A stretch of 34,103 nucleotides of DNA from Burkholderiales bacterium (GTDB taxonomy: Bacteria > Pseudomonadota > Gammaproteobacteria > Burkholderiales > Casimicrobiaceae): NCBI GenBank assembly GCA_025354165.1, contig JANXNI010000055.1, forward strand, positions 1-34,103, in the 5' to 3' direction. Position numbers and translations under genes: made by a program. Every line of letters starts with the position of its first letter. The stretch's first letter is position 1. Shown here piece by piece: positions 8,165 to 16,697 of the stretch. The notes below the pieces were generated by a model, which was not told where the DNA came from, did no database searches, and saw only the letters and a program-made list of their open reading frames with translations.

Positions 8165-9103
8165 CTACCCCTCCTCCATCAACTTCGCCTGCCGCTCGAT
8201 AAATTCGCGCGTGGAATCGATGCCGCGCAGATTAAGCACGAAATTGCGCACAGCAGTTTCTACCAGCACGGCAAGGTTACGACCTGCCGCAACCGGGATG
8301 ACCATTTTGCGAATTTTTACGCCGAGGATCTCCTGGTAGGTGGCGTTCACGCTCATGCGATCCAGTCGCTTGAACTGCTCGTCGGTGTGATCTTCGAGAT
8401 GGACGATCAGCTTGAGCGATTTGCGTGGGCGCACTGCGGTTTCGCCGAACGTGGTGCGCACGTTCAGAATGCCAATGCCGCGCACTTCGAGAAAATCTTT
8501 CAATACTTCCGGGCAGCGGCCCTCGATGAGATCGGTCGAGACCTTATAGACCTCAACGATGTCGTCAGCGATCAGGCCGTGACCGCGACTAATGAGTTCC
8601 AGCGCGAGCTCGCTCTTGCCAATCGCGGACGCACCAGTGATGAGAACACCCATCTCCAGTACATCAAGAAACACGCCGTGCAGCGTGGCGTTTGCTGCCA
8701 GCATGCGCGAAAGATACTGGCGCAACACATCAACCACATGCGGGCTTGGAAAAGGGCTTTGCATCAGCGGAACATGCGATTTGTCGCACTGCTCCGTCAT
8801 GTAGTCCGGAGGTGCCCCAACGCCACAGACAAAAATCGCGCCGAGTTCATCAACCAGAAGACGCGCAAAAATGCTGGCCTGTTCGGCGAGTGGCAACGTG
8901 GAGAGGTAAGCGATTTCAGCGGGACCGATTAACTGCACGCGAAAAGGGTGAATGAAATTCATGTGGCCGACGAGACCAACATTTGCCTGCGCATTGGTGT
9001 CGCGCGAGAGCGTGCGCTCGCCGCCGTCGCGTCCGCCAACCCACTGGATTTCCAGCCGCTCTTGATTCTCGGTGAACAGGCGGGAGATTTCGACCGTGCG
9101 CAT
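8165..9103 (-). CDS. hprK: HPr kinase/phosphorylase
   Basis: A 312-residue protein. HprK phosphorylates and dephosphorylates a serine of the phosphocarrier HPr (or NPr), linking metabolic state to the phosphotransferase system. The C-terminal catalytic half has the P-loop GASAIGKSELALELISRGHG, the following LIADDIVEV and the family signature EVRGIGILNVRTTFGETAV. The N-terminal half has the expected VGLVGHMNFIHPFRVQLIG block. It lies 10 bp after ptsN and 16 bp before rapZ. HPr itself is not in the window. Confidence 0.96.
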   Translation of the reverse strand: MRTVEISRLFTENQERLEIQWVGGRDGGERTLSRDTNAQANVGLVGHMNFIHPFRVQLIGPAEIAYLSTLPLAEQASIFARLLVDELGAIFVCGVGAPPDYMTEQCDKSHVPLMQSPFPSPHVVDVLRQYLSRMLAANATLHGVFLDVLEMGVLITGASAIGKSELALELISRGHGLIADDIVEVYKVSTDLIEGRCPEVLKDFLEVRGIGILNVRTTFGETAVRPRKSLKLIVHLEDHTDEQFKRLDRMSVNATYQEILGVKIRKMVIPVAAGRNLAVLVETAVRNFVLNLRGIDSTREFIERQAKLMEEG

Positions 9104-9113
9104 TCTGGTGGGA

Positions 9114-9569
9114 CTAAGGGTGTGGTGCGCTGAACAGCGCGTGAATCACCGCAGGATCCGTGGCCGCAGCCAACTCGTCGCGGAACGCACGATTTGAGAA
9201 TCGTTGGGCTAACTCCGAAAGGATCTGCAGATGCTCGTCGGTGGCCGCTTCGGGCACCAGTAACACAAAAATATCGCGGACGGGCTGCCCATCTGGTGCT
9301 TCAAAAACGATGGGCGTTTTCGGGCGAGCGAAGTAACCGATGGAATGATCCAGACCACGAATTCGACCATGCGGAATGGCAATCCCTTGACCCAATCCGG
9401 TTGACCCCAGACGCTCCCGGGCGAGCAAGCTGTCAACTGTGGTGGTGGGACTTAAGTCGTAGCGCAACTCGGATTCGAGTGCGATCAATTCAAACAGACG
9501 CCGCTTGTTGTTGACATCCAGGTCAAGCAACACATTGTCGGCGGGTAGGAGATTGGCGAGGCGGCTCAC
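9114..9569 (-). CDS. ptsN: PTS IIA-like nitrogen-regulatory protein (EIIA-Ntr)
   Basis: A 151-residue protein with a GTG start at 9569. EIIA-Ntr is phosphorylated by the NPr/EI-Ntr chain and regulates potassium transport, nitrogen and stress responses in proteobacteria. The phospho-acceptor histidine is H67 in GQGIAIPHGRI; SLLARERLGSTGLG precedes it and VRDIFVLLVPEAATDEHLQI follows, all typical of the family. It is downstream of hpf with a 123-bp gap that contains a perfect 10-bp inverted repeat (9643-9676), and 10 bp upstream of hprK. Confidence 0.96.
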   Translation of the reverse strand: MSRLANLLPADNVLLDLDVNNKRRLFELIALESELRYDLSPTTTVDSLLARERLGSTGLGQGIAIPHGRIRGLDHSIGYFARPKTPIVFEAPDGQPVRDIFVLLVPEAATDEHLQILSELAQRFSNRAFRDELAAATDPAVIHALFSAPHP

Positions 9570-9642
9570 AGGTGGCGAGAATCCGTTAGATTTTGTCCGA
9601 ATCGGCCCGCAATGATGCGGACTTAACCTGCGATTCTAGTGC

Positions 9643-9676
9643 AGTGCGTCAACGCTCAAATAGGGCTTGACGCACT
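9643..9676. terminator. Inverted repeat between hpf and ptsN (hairpin; possible attenuator or operator)
   Basis: AGTGCGTCAA (9643-9652) and TTGACGCACT (9667-9676) are perfect reverse complements separated by 14 bp. On the reverse strand the RNA would form a 10-bp hairpin after hpf and before ptsN. The sequence following the hairpin in that direction (GCACTAGAATCGC) has no U run, so a classical intrinsic terminator is doubtful. An mRNA-processing or stability hairpin, or a DNA operator, is equally possible. Confidence 0.5.
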
Positions 9677-9692
9677 TCGTACCGTTCTGAGC

Positions 9693-10034
9693 TTAGCGTG
9701 CCTCAAGCTCACTTACGTCAGTGCGTTTGCGCTCGAAGCCAACATCGCGGTGAACCTGCAGTTTCTCTTTGTGGCGAACGACCTGTCGATCCAGACGATC
9801 TGCCAGCTCATCAATTGCGGCGTAGAGGTTTTCGCCCTCACAGGCGGCATGAATTTCTTTGCCGCTGACATGTATGTTCGCTTCGACTTTTTGCCTGAGT
9901 TTTTCCACCGACATCACGACATTGACGTCTATCACATGGTCAAAGTGACGCTTGATACGATCAATTTTGGAAATGACGTAGGCGCGCAGTGCTTCGGTGA
10001 CAGCTACATGATGGCCAGTGATGTGCAAATTCAT
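9693..10034 (-). CDS. hpf: Ribosome hibernation-promoting factor, short form
   Basis: A 113-residue protein. The frame is open to 10088, but ATG at 10034 (MNLHITGHHVAVTEALRAYV) matches the family start and is preceded by GAGAGGT at a good distance. HPF binds the 30S decoding centre in stationary phase. Family features are MNLxITGxxVxVTEALRxYV, KIDRIKRHFD, the central VEANIHVSGKEIHA and DLYAAIDELADRLDRQV-like (here NLYAAIDELADRLDRQVVRH), with no long C-terminal dimerisation domain. It lies directly after rpoN, the usual order. Confidence 0.95.
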   Translation of the reverse strand: MNLHITGHHVAVTEALRAYVISKIDRIKRHFDHVIDVNVVMSVEKLRQKVEANIHVSGKEIHAACEGENLYAAIDELADRLDRQVVRHKEKLQVHRDVGFERKRTDVSELEAR

Positions 10035-10108
10035 GAATGTACCTCTCGAAAAAAACAGATCGAACGAATGATGAAAACGGCACCGCATCTCTGCTGAAAG
10101 TCAGCCAA

Positions 10109-11725
10109 TTAACTGCGCCGTCTTAAGTTGACCGGGGCTATGTTCTGCAGTTCCCGGTATTTCGCCACCGTCCTTCGCGCAACGATGATGCCCTGGTCGC
10201 CCAGTAGCTCCGCGATGCGACTATCGGTCAGCGGCTCGTTGGTATCCTCCTCGGAAATTAAGGTTTTGATCATGGCGCGAATTGCCGTCGATGACGCAGC
10301 GCCGCCCGCATCGGTCGCCACATGGCTGCCGAAGAAGTATTTGAGTTCGAACGAGCCGCGCATGCAGCTTAGATATTTTTGTGTGGTGACGCGGGACACA
10401 GTTGACTCATGCAGGCCCAATGCGTCGGCCACTTCGCGAAGCACGAGAGGCCGCATTGCGACTTCACCGTGATCAAAAAAAGCTTGCTGTCTTTCCACTA
10501 TTTCAGAGGATACCCGAAGAATCGTATCGAAGCGTTGAGCCACATTCTTAACCAACCACCGCGCTTCCTGCAACTGGGTTGATAGCGGAGTGGAACGACC
10601 CTCCTTCTCGCGGTGCAACATATCGGCGTACACACTATTGACCGAGAGCCGGGGCACCGCCACGGAGTTGAGTTCTGCGATCCATTTACGTTTGCTGCGG
10701 CGCACGATGACGTCGGGAACCATGAGGCTCGCGGAAATGTCTGCAAAGGGTGCGCCGGGGCGCGGCGTCAACGTGCGGATCACCGCATGCGCATCTTTCA
10801 GATCAATGTCGTCGATATCGAGCAGTTTTTTGATGCGGGCATAGTCGCGCTTGCCCAAGTGCTCCAGCGCCTCGCTGACAATGCGGCGTGCGAGCTTGGT
10901 GTCACCGTTATTGGGACGATGTTTAAGTTGCAAGAGCAGACATTCGCGCAAATCCGCCGCGCCTACGCCCACCGGATCGAGGCTTTGCAATATTCCCAGC
11001 GCTGTATCCCAAGTTTGCTCGGGAATGCCGTCGTCGTTGCCGCCCTTGGCCAACAAATCATCGATATCCGATTTGGTGACCGACAAAAATCCGTGCTCGT
11101 CAAGGCTGTCGATGAGCGCATGCACGAGCTGAAGAATGCCCGCCGATTCTTTAACCAGCACCAGTTGCGCACGCAAGTGTTCGCGCAGACTCGGTGGGCT
11201 TGCGCGCTGCGACTCGAACGATTCATCATCGTCATCGAAACTACCGGCACCAGAGCTGCCCCACTCGGCAAAATCAAGCGAAGGCGCGTCGAAATCTCCT
11301 TCGCCGCCTGCGCTGTCCGTGCCGCTTTCGCCAGTCGATGCAAGCGTGAAATCCGCGACATCGGCTTGCCCGCCATCGCCACCTTCGTCACCATTAAAGG
11401 ACGAGATTTCTTGCCCCGCCTCTCGAGCGTCCTGCTGCTCAGGCGCAGAATACGCGGCCATCGCATCGCTGCCATCAAGCAGTTGTTCACGATCAACAGA
11501 GGATGCATACACGTCAACCGAGTCGGGCACCTCAATCGGATCATCCGCACCGCGATCGTCGGGCGCGTCGGACTCGGCCAGTTCAAGCAGCGGATTTTCC
11601 GCCAGCGCAACCTCAATTTCCTGCTGCAATTCGAGCGTGGACAACTGCAGCAAGCGGATCGACTGTTGCAGTTGCGGCGTCAGCGTTAAGTGCTGCGCCA
11701 GCTTGAGTTGGAGGCCTGCTTTCAC
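10109..11725 (-). CDS. rpoN: RNA polymerase sigma-54 factor RpoN
   Basis: A 538-residue protein starting with GTG at 11725. Sigma-54 directs RNA polymerase to -24/-12 promoters and needs AAA+ activators. The glutamine/leucine-rich region I is clear (LKLAQHLTLTPQLQQSIRLL). It is followed by an unusually long acidic, Ser/Gly-rich region II (about residues 50-170, with DDDDESFE), the core-binding region, the helix-turn-helix (LGLHESTVSRVTTQKYL, near residue 432) and the C-terminal RpoN box ARRTVAKYRE at about 516-525. It follows lptB by 17 bp and precedes hpf, the order common in beta- and gammaproteobacteria. Confidence 0.97.
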   Translation of the reverse strand: MKAGLQLKLAQHLTLTPQLQQSIRLLQLSTLELQQEIEVALAENPLLELAESDAPDDRGADDPIEVPDSVDVYASSVDREQLLDGSDAMAAYSAPEQQDAREAGQEISSFNGDEGGDGGQADVADFTLASTGESGTDSAGGEGDFDAPSLDFAEWGSSGAGSFDDDDESFESQRASPPSLREHLRAQLVLVKESAGILQLVHALIDSLDEHGFLSVTKSDIDDLLAKGGNDDGIPEQTWDTALGILQSLDPVGVGAADLRECLLLQLKHRPNNGDTKLARRIVSEALEHLGKRDYARIKKLLDIDDIDLKDAHAVIRTLTPRPGAPFADISASLMVPDVIVRRSKRKWIAELNSVAVPRLSVNSVYADMLHREKEGRSTPLSTQLQEARWLVKNVAQRFDTILRVSSEIVERQQAFFDHGEVAMRPLVLREVADALGLHESTVSRVTTQKYLSCMRGSFELKYFFGSHVATDAGGAASSTAIRAMIKTLISEEDTNEPLTDSRIAELLGDQGIIVARRTVAKYRELQNIAPVNLRRRS

Positions 11726-11742
11726 GTCTATCCGATTTCGCG

Positions 11743-12465
11743 CTACAGGCGGAAATGTTCGCCCAGATAGACTTTTCGGACCGATTCGTTACCAATGATC
11801 TCTTCGGGGTGTCCGTCGGCCAGCACGCGGCCTTCGCTAATGATGTAGGCGCGGTCGCAAATGCCGAGCGTTTCACGAACGTTGTGATCGGTAATCAGAA
11901 CGCCGATGCCGCGCTCGCGCAGAAAACGCACGATGCGCTGAATCTCGATCACCGCGATCGGATCGACGCCTGCGAACGGCTCGTCGAGCAAAATAAATCG
12001 GGGGCGAGACGCCAGTGCACGCGCGATTTCCAGTCGCCGCCGCTCACCGCCGGAGAGCGCAACCGAGGGCATGTCGCGTAAATGCGCAATCGCCAGATCA
12101 TCAAGTAATGCCTGCAATTCGCGCTCAATGACGGTCTCGTCTTTTTCGCGCAGTTCAAGGATCGCGCGGATGTTTTCACCTGCGGTCAGCTTCCTGAAAA
12201 TCGAAGCTTCCTGCGGCAAATACGAAAGCCCCTTGCGCGCCCGCTCGTGGATCGGCAGATGCGTGAGCTCAGTGTCGTCGAGCTTGATCACGCCACCGTC
12301 GGCGGCAACAAGTCCGACGATCATGTAGAAACAGGTGGTCTTGCCCGCGCCGTTCGGCCCGAGCAAACCCACCACCTGACCACTATCAACGGTCAGGGAA
12401 ACATCGTGCACCACCGTGCGCGATTTGTAGCGCTTCTTAAGCGCAACGGCTGAAAGCTGGCTCAT
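11743..12465 (-). CDS. lptB: LPS export ABC transporter ATP-binding protein LptB
   Basis: A 240-residue protein. The open frame extends to 12555, but ATG at 12465 ([16 protein letters not shown]) matches the family start and overlaps the end of lptA by 29 bp. LptB powers LPS extraction from the inner membrane with LptFG. Visible are Walker [10 protein letters not shown] (36-44), the LptB Q-loop [14 protein letters not shown], the signature [15 protein letters not shown] (137 on), Walker [14 protein letters not shown] with catalytic E162, and the switch His in [10 protein letters not shown]. The downstream gene rpoN is the standard neighbour. Confidence 0.97.
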   Translation of the reverse strand: MSQLSAVALKKRYKSRTVVHDVSLTVDSGQVVGLLGPNGAGKTTCFYMIVGLVAADGGVIKLDDTELTHLPIHERARKGLSYLPQEASIFRKLTAGENIRAILELREKDETVIERELQALLDDLAIAHLRDMPSVALSGGERRRLEIARALASRPRFILLDEPFAGVDPIAVIEIQRIVRFLRERGIGVLITDHNVRETLGICDRAYIISEGRVLADGHPEEIIGNESVRKVYLGEHFRL

Positions 12466-13081
12466 TGCGTTTGGCTGGAGTTGCAGATTTGACGACTGGC
12501 TTTTTGGCGACAGGTTTCGGCGCGGCTTTGGCGACACCGTCCGCTGGTTTTTCATCGGTCACAGATTCATCCTTTTCGCGCGGCTGCAGGACGAAGCTCA
12601 CGCCTTTTCCTTCGCTGGCGCGGCCCTTTGATTCACGCGCTTCATATTTGCTGGTCTGCGTGTTGTAGATGATGTAGTTGGCGACCGTCTGATCTTCGCC
12701 GATGAACAACATGGCATTGCCAAACAGCTCAACGATGCCTTTGCCGCTGTCGTAATCGACGCGATCAGACACGCCTTGCGCCCAGTCGCCGTTGTCCGTG
12801 CGCTGGCGAAAGCACACCGGTTTTCCGGTCAAAATAGCGTTGTAATTGTCGTCAGGTGTGGTCTGCGCGGTGCCACGATCAGCGGTGAGTTTCAGCGTGC
12901 CCTGGGTGATGACGACTGATTTTTCCAGACGATAGAAGCCCTTACCTGCGTCAGCGTCGCCGTCAACCGCGTTGATATTGATCTTCTCTTTGCGGTCCGC
13001 TTTTTCAGCAACGGCGTCCATCGGAAGCAACAACCAGATGGCGGGTAGCACCGCTAATGCCAGCAGAACATTGTGTTTCAT
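12437..13081 (-). CDS. lptA: LPS transport periplasmic protein LptA
   Basis: A 214-residue protein with an N-terminal signal peptide ([20 protein letters not shown], cleavage near AVAEKA). LptA forms the periplasmic bridge carrying LPS to the outer membrane. The OstA-like beta-jellyroll is visible in [37 protein letters not shown] and [10 protein letters not shown]-like (here [11 protein letters not shown]). The C-terminal 45 residues are a low-complexity Ala/Lys/Pro tail. The start overlaps the end of lptC (ATGA type), implying translational coupling. Confidence 0.93.
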   Translation of the reverse strand: MKHNVLLALAVLPAIWLLLPMDAVAEKADRKEKININAVDGDADAGKGFYRLEKSVVITQGTLKLTADRGTAQTTPDDNYNAILTGKPVCFRQRTDNGDWAQGVSDRVDYDSGKGIVELFGNAMLFIGEDQTVANYIIYNTQTSKYEARESKGRASEGKGVSFVLQPREKDESVTDEKPADGVAKAAPKPVAKKPVVKSATPAKRNEPAFSRCA

Positions 13082-13722
13082 GGTTTTTCCTTACTCTCTG
13101 TGACTTCGCCCGCATCTTTTGGGCGTAGTTCAATTTCAATACCACGGGTGGTTTGCCCCTGTTTTTTCTCGCCGTCAACGCGCAGGCCCTGCGTCGTCAT
13201 CACGCGATCGCCGCTGACCGTTCGGGTGACCGACTCCGTCTGCGCGTGTTGTGTTTTTGGAAATACGGTGAGCGTTTCGCTCTCGTAAGTCACCGCCTCC
13301 CGCCCCGGACTGGATCCCTGATGGGCTACAACTTTTCCAGAAAAATCGACTTGCTCAACGCCGCCCTTTTCGCTCGTGCTTCTGAGGATCGCGCGTGCCG
13401 CATCGACATCCATTTTCGGCTTGCCTTCGGGCTGGCTTTCATAGCGCGGCTTGTCAACCACCGTCGTCTGGTTGTCGGGAAAGTGCGTGGCGCGCTCGCC
13501 GATCATCGTGCTTTCAACGCGACCATCCGCTGCGGTGCGCTCAATCCTGAAATTCTGCAAAAAATGATCCGGCGCGGGTTGCGATGATTTTTGTTGTGCC
13601 CGAGCGCTCTCGGTCACGCGAGCGTCAAGCCAGAACGTGAGCAACGCAAACAGCGCAATCGCTATCACCGGAAAAAGCGCCGCGAGACGATCCTGCCGAC
13701 GTCGCCAGATAAACGTGCTCAT
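13078..13722 (-). CDS. lptC: LPS export ABC transporter periplasmic protein LptC
   Basis: A 214-residue protein with one N-terminal membrane anchor (LAALFPVIAIALFALLTFWL) and a periplasmic domain. LptC passes LPS from LptB2FG to LptA. Recognisable parts are DHFLQNFRIERTAADGRVES, the DxxTTVVDKPRYE strand and VTYESETLTVFPKTQ, typical of the LptC jellyroll. It overlaps the end of kdsC and the start of lptA by 4 bp each, so the genes are tightly coupled. Confidence 0.93.
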   Translation of the reverse strand: MSTFIWRRRQDRLAALFPVIAIALFALLTFWLDARVTESARAQQKSSQPAPDHFLQNFRIERTAADGRVESTMIGERATHFPDNQTTVVDKPRYESQPEGKPKMDVDAARAILRSTSEKGGVEQVDFSGKVVAHQGSSPGREAVTYESETLTVFPKTQHAQTESVTRTVSGDRVMTTQGLRVDGEKKQGQTTRGIEIELRPKDAGEVTESKEKP

Positions 13723-14276
13723 TGGCCGGATTCCGGCGACAACGCGAGGTAAGGTTTCAGCAGTTCATCAAGCCGTCCCTGTATACGCAAGATGGCTTCC
13801 ACCAGTTCACGCACAGCGCCGTTGCCACCCGCCAGAGAAGAGAGCCAGTGGGCACGCTGGCGCACAGCAGTCGCCGCATTGGGCACGGTCGCTGCAAGGC
13901 CCGCTTGCATCATCGCTGGCAAGTCCAGCCAGTCGTCACCCATGTAGGCGACTTGCGACACAGGCATATCCCAGCCAGCGCAAATTTTGCCGAATGCACT
14001 GCCTTTATTGCGCTCGCCGCTAACGAGATTAACACCCAGCTCGGTCGCGCGACGCTCTACCGCCGGGCCACCGCGCGCCGTGAGAAACGCAACTTTCCAG
14101 CCCGCCTGTTTGGCCAGCGTAATGCCGAATCCATCGAGCACCGAGAATGACTTGAATTCTTCATTGCCGAGGTAATTTAATTTGCCGTCGGTCAACACGC
14201 CATCGACATCGCATACGAGCGCACGCACCGCGAGCATGCGGTCTGCGACTGTAAGTGGTCGGGCAGGTTTTGCCAC
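13719..14276 (-). CDS. kdsC: 3-deoxy-D-manno-octulosonate 8-phosphate phosphatase KdsC
   Basis: A 185-residue HAD-superfamily phosphatase starting with GTG at 14276. It removes phosphate from KDO-8-P, giving KDO for lipid A assembly. Motif I is CDVDGVLTDG with nucleophile D23 and acid D25; motif II is T66 in AFLTARGG; motif IV is GDDWLD (D114, D115). FSVLDGFGITLAKQAG matches KdsC (usually DGxGI). There is no cap domain, as in the tetrameric KdsC class. It starts 2 bp after kdsD ends and overlaps lptC. Confidence 0.96.
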   Translation of the reverse strand: MAKPARPLTVADRMLAVRALVCDVDGVLTDGKLNYLGNEEFKSFSVLDGFGITLAKQAGWKVAFLTARGGPAVERRATELGVNLVSGERNKGSAFGKICAGWDMPVSQVAYMGDDWLDLPAMMQAGLAATVPNAATAVRQRAHWLSSLAGGNGAVRELVEAILRIQGRLDELLKPYLALSPESGQ

Positions 14277-14278
14277 GA

Positions 14279-15271
14279 CTACACCACCTTCGCACGAAGC
14301 AAATCGTGCATGTGCAAGGCACCCACCAACTGCCCGGCTTTCACTACCAGCAGCTGCGTCTTGCGCTTCGATTCGAGCAGACTAACGGCTTCTACCGCGA
14401 GCTCGTCCGGGTTGATCGTGATTGGATTGACCGTCATGAAATCAGCTACTTTAGCCGCGTTGAAATCGTTTACGTTGGGCAGGCAGCGACGCAAATCGCC
14501 GTCCGTGAACATGCCAGCCAGCGTGCCGTCTGTATTGAGCACGGCGGTCATGCCCATGCCCTTGCCTGTGATCTCGAACAACGCCTGACTGAGCGTGGCG
14601 GCAAGCGGAACGGTGGGGATCGCCTCGCCAGTGCGCATGACGTCGCGAACGTGTGTGAGCAACCGGCGTCCAAGCGAGCCGCCCGGATGCGAGCGCGCGA
14701 AATCTTCTGCCGTAAAGCCGCGTGCTTCGAGCAACGCCATCGCCAGCGCATCGCCCAGCGCCATCGCGGCGGCCGTGCTCGCGGTCGGCGCAAGTCCAAG
14801 CGGGCACGCCTCCTCGGCGACGCCCGCATTGAGCGTCACATCGGCCTCGGTGGCGAGCGTGGATTGTTCATTGCCGGTGATCGCGATGATCTTCGCGCCG
14901 ACACGTTTTATGGGCGTCAGAAGCGCGTTGACCTCGGCCACTTCGCCCGAGTTCGACAACGCGATCACCACGTCATCCGCCGCGATCATGCCCATGTCGC
15001 CATGGCTCGCCTCGGCGGGGTGCACGAAGAAGGCGGGGGTGCCAGTGGAAGCGAGCGTTGCCGCCAGTTTGCGCCCGACGTGGCCGGATTTACCGATTCC
15101 CGTCACGACAACGCGCCCCGGTGCGGCGAGGATGATTTGCACCGCGTCGACCATCGGTTGACCCGCAGCCTCGTGCAAACGCGAACCCACCGCCGAAATG
15201 GCCGCCGCTTCGGTCGTAAGCACCGACAGCGCACGTCGCAAAATGGCGACAGGGTCTACTGCAATATTCAT
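14279..15271 (-). CDS. kdsD: Arabinose-5-phosphate isomerase KdsD (KpsF/GutQ family)
   Basis: A 330-residue protein. It converts ribulose 5-phosphate to arabinose 5-phosphate, the first step of KDO synthesis. The SIS sugar-isomerase domain contains VVVTGIGKSGHVGRKLAATL, FFVHPAEASHGDMGM (active-site H90) and ALSNSGEVAEV. Two CBS domains follow (MRTGEAIPTVPL and MTVNPITINPDELAVEAV). It is the first gene of the kds-lpt-rpoN unit. The ATG at 15271 has no clear ribosome binding site, and a TATACT box lies only about 7 bp upstream (15279-15284), so leaderless translation is possible but unproven. Confidence 0.96.
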   Translation of the reverse strand: MNIAVDPVAILRRALSVLTTEAAAISAVGSRLHEAAGQPMVDAVQIILAAPGRVVVTGIGKSGHVGRKLAATLASTGTPAFFVHPAEASHGDMGMIAADDVVIALSNSGEVAEVNALLTPIKRVGAKIIAITGNEQSTLATEADVTLNAGVAEEACPLGLAPTASTAAAMALGDALAMALLEARGFTAEDFARSHPGGSLGRRLLTHVRDVMRTGEAIPTVPLAATLSQALFEITGKGMGMTAVLNTDGTLAGMFTDGDLRRCLPNVNDFNAAKVADFMTVNPITINPDELAVEAVSLLESKRKTQLLVVKAGQLVGALHMHDLLRAKVV

Positions 15272-15363
15272 GCAAGTCAGTATATCTGCCCTGAATCAAT
15301 GAGGCTTGCAAATGATGCGGCGCAATGTAGCGACGGGTTATCGCGCTTGCGGTGTCAGCGATC

Positions 15364-15485
15364 TAACAGCTTTTTCGTACATTCCATACTACATTGGGGT
15401 TAAAGGTCATTTTCAATGTAAATCGACTTCACATGAAAATTGAATTCAGCCCTTTATCAGTGGTGATTTCAAAGAAAAGTTGTTA
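15364..15485 (+). repeat. Dispersed palindromic intergenic element, copy C
   Basis: About 122 bp between hemW and kdsD. The ends are nearly perfect inverted repeats: TAACAGCTTTTTC (15364-15376) against GAAAAGTTGTTA (15474-15485). Inside are ACATTGGGGTTA, the core TGTAAATCGACTTCACATG, TTCAGCCCTTTATC and GTGGTGATTTC, in the same order as in the other copies. The terminal TTA (15483-15485) is the stop codon of hemW on the opposite strand. Confidence 0.78.
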
Positions 15486-16685
15486 CTTCAAAAAATGCGT
15501 CAGCATTCGATTCAAAAAACGCTGGCCACGCTCGGTCGGGCGGATGAATTCGTGCGTTCTCGTCAGCAATTCTTCGCGCTCCGCCTCGTCCAACGCACGA
15601 CTGACGAGCGAGATTGGATAGCCCGTGCGCTCGGCGAACCACGCTACCGGAAAGCCATCGTTCAGGCGCAGCGCATTCAACATGAACTCGAAACCGATCT
15701 CATCGCGTTTTACTTCGCGGCGTTCGAACACGCAGCTGGTCGGATCGGCTGACAGCGCTTTTTGCATGTAATCGCGCGGCTGCTTTACTCTTTCCGTGCG
15801 AACAATCTTTGCGTTTTCGGTCGGGTTACCGGGCATCGACAATTTGCCGTGCGCCCCCGCGCCAATCGCGACGTAATCGCCGAAGCCCCAGTAGTTCAGG
15901 TTGTGCTGACAACGCATGCCAGGACGTGCGTAAGCGGAGGTTTCATAATGCTCATAGCCCGCCGCACCGAGCATTTCCTCGATGCGAATTTGCATGTCGG
16001 CGGCTTCATCGTGATCGGGTAACGGCGGCGGCTTTTTGGCAAAAACAGTGTTCGGTTCCAGCGTGAGCTGGTAGCACGACAAATGCGGCGTCTGGAAGGC
16101 GAGCGCTTCGCGGATGTCGCTCTCGCATTCGGCCATCGACTGCGCTGCGCCGCCTGTTCGTGACGCAGGCAAGGCGTACATCAAATCAAGATTCACATTG
16201 CCCACCGTCGCGAGACCAATCTCCACGGCCTGCTTGGCCTCCGCGCTGTCGTGCACGCGACCAAGCGCCAACAAATGCGCATCGTTGAAGCTCTGAATAC
16301 CGATTGATAGCCGCGTAATGCCTGCTGCTTTGAATTCTGCAAACTTCTGCATCTCAAAGGTGCCGGGGTTCGCCTCCAGTGTGATTTCTGCTTGTGGGGA
16401 CAGCCGAGTGCGCGCTCTTACGCCCGCGAGAATGTCGGAAATCGCGCGCGCAGAAAACAGGCTCGGCGTGCCACCGCCAATAAACACCGTGTGAATTGTG
16501 CGTCCCCAAAATTCGGGTAGCTGCACCTCAAGATCACTCATCAACGCATTGATGTAATCCTGCTCGGGTAGACCACCACTCTGCTCGTGCGAATTGAAAT
16601 CGCAATACGGACATTTGCGAATGCACCACGGAATGTGGATGTAGAGCGACAGTGGTGGCAGCACCGTGAAGTTAGGGCCAAGCAT
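15483..16685 (-). CDS. hemW: Radical SAM heme chaperone HemW (coproporphyrinogen III oxidase-like)
   Basis: A 400-residue protein. HemW binds heme and is thought to insert it into respiratory enzymes; it was long annotated as an oxygen-independent coproporphyrinogen oxidase. The radical-SAM cluster motif CxxxCxYC is C21, C25, C28 (WCIRKCPYCDFNSH), followed by FIGGGTPSLF, LEANPGTFE and RLSIGIQSFND. HNLNYWGFGDYVAIGAGAHG is typical. There is no N-terminal Cys-rich extension of true HemN. It lies 12 bp after panB. Its stop codon lies within the palindromic element at 15364-15485. Confidence 0.95.
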   Translation of the reverse strand: MLGPNFTVLPPLSLYIHIPWCIRKCPYCDFNSHEQSGGLPEQDYINALMSDLEVQLPEFWGRTIHTVFIGGGTPSLFSARAISDILAGVRARTRLSPQAEITLEANPGTFEMQKFAEFKAAGITRLSIGIQSFNDAHLLALGRVHDSAEAKQAVEIGLATVGNVNLDLMYALPASRTGGAAQSMAECESDIREALAFQTPHLSCYQLTLEPNTVFAKKPPPLPDHDEAADMQIRIEEMLGAAGYEHYETSAYARPGMRCQHNLNYWGFGDYVAIGAGAHGKLSMPGNPTENAKIVRTERVKQPRDYMQKALSADPTSCVFERREVKRDEIGFEFMLNALRLNDGFPVAWFAERTGYPISLVSRALDEAEREELLTRTHEFIRPTERGQRFLNRMLTHFLK

Positions 16686-16697
16686 GATGCGCTGCGA

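Noticed and set aside
10613-11689. A 358-codon plus-strand frame opposite rpoN
   Set aside because: It mirrors rpoN codons, with no domain or ribosome binding site.
14255-15403. A 382-codon plus-strand frame opposite kdsD
   Set aside because: kdsD is clear on the minus strand; the antisense frame has no family features.
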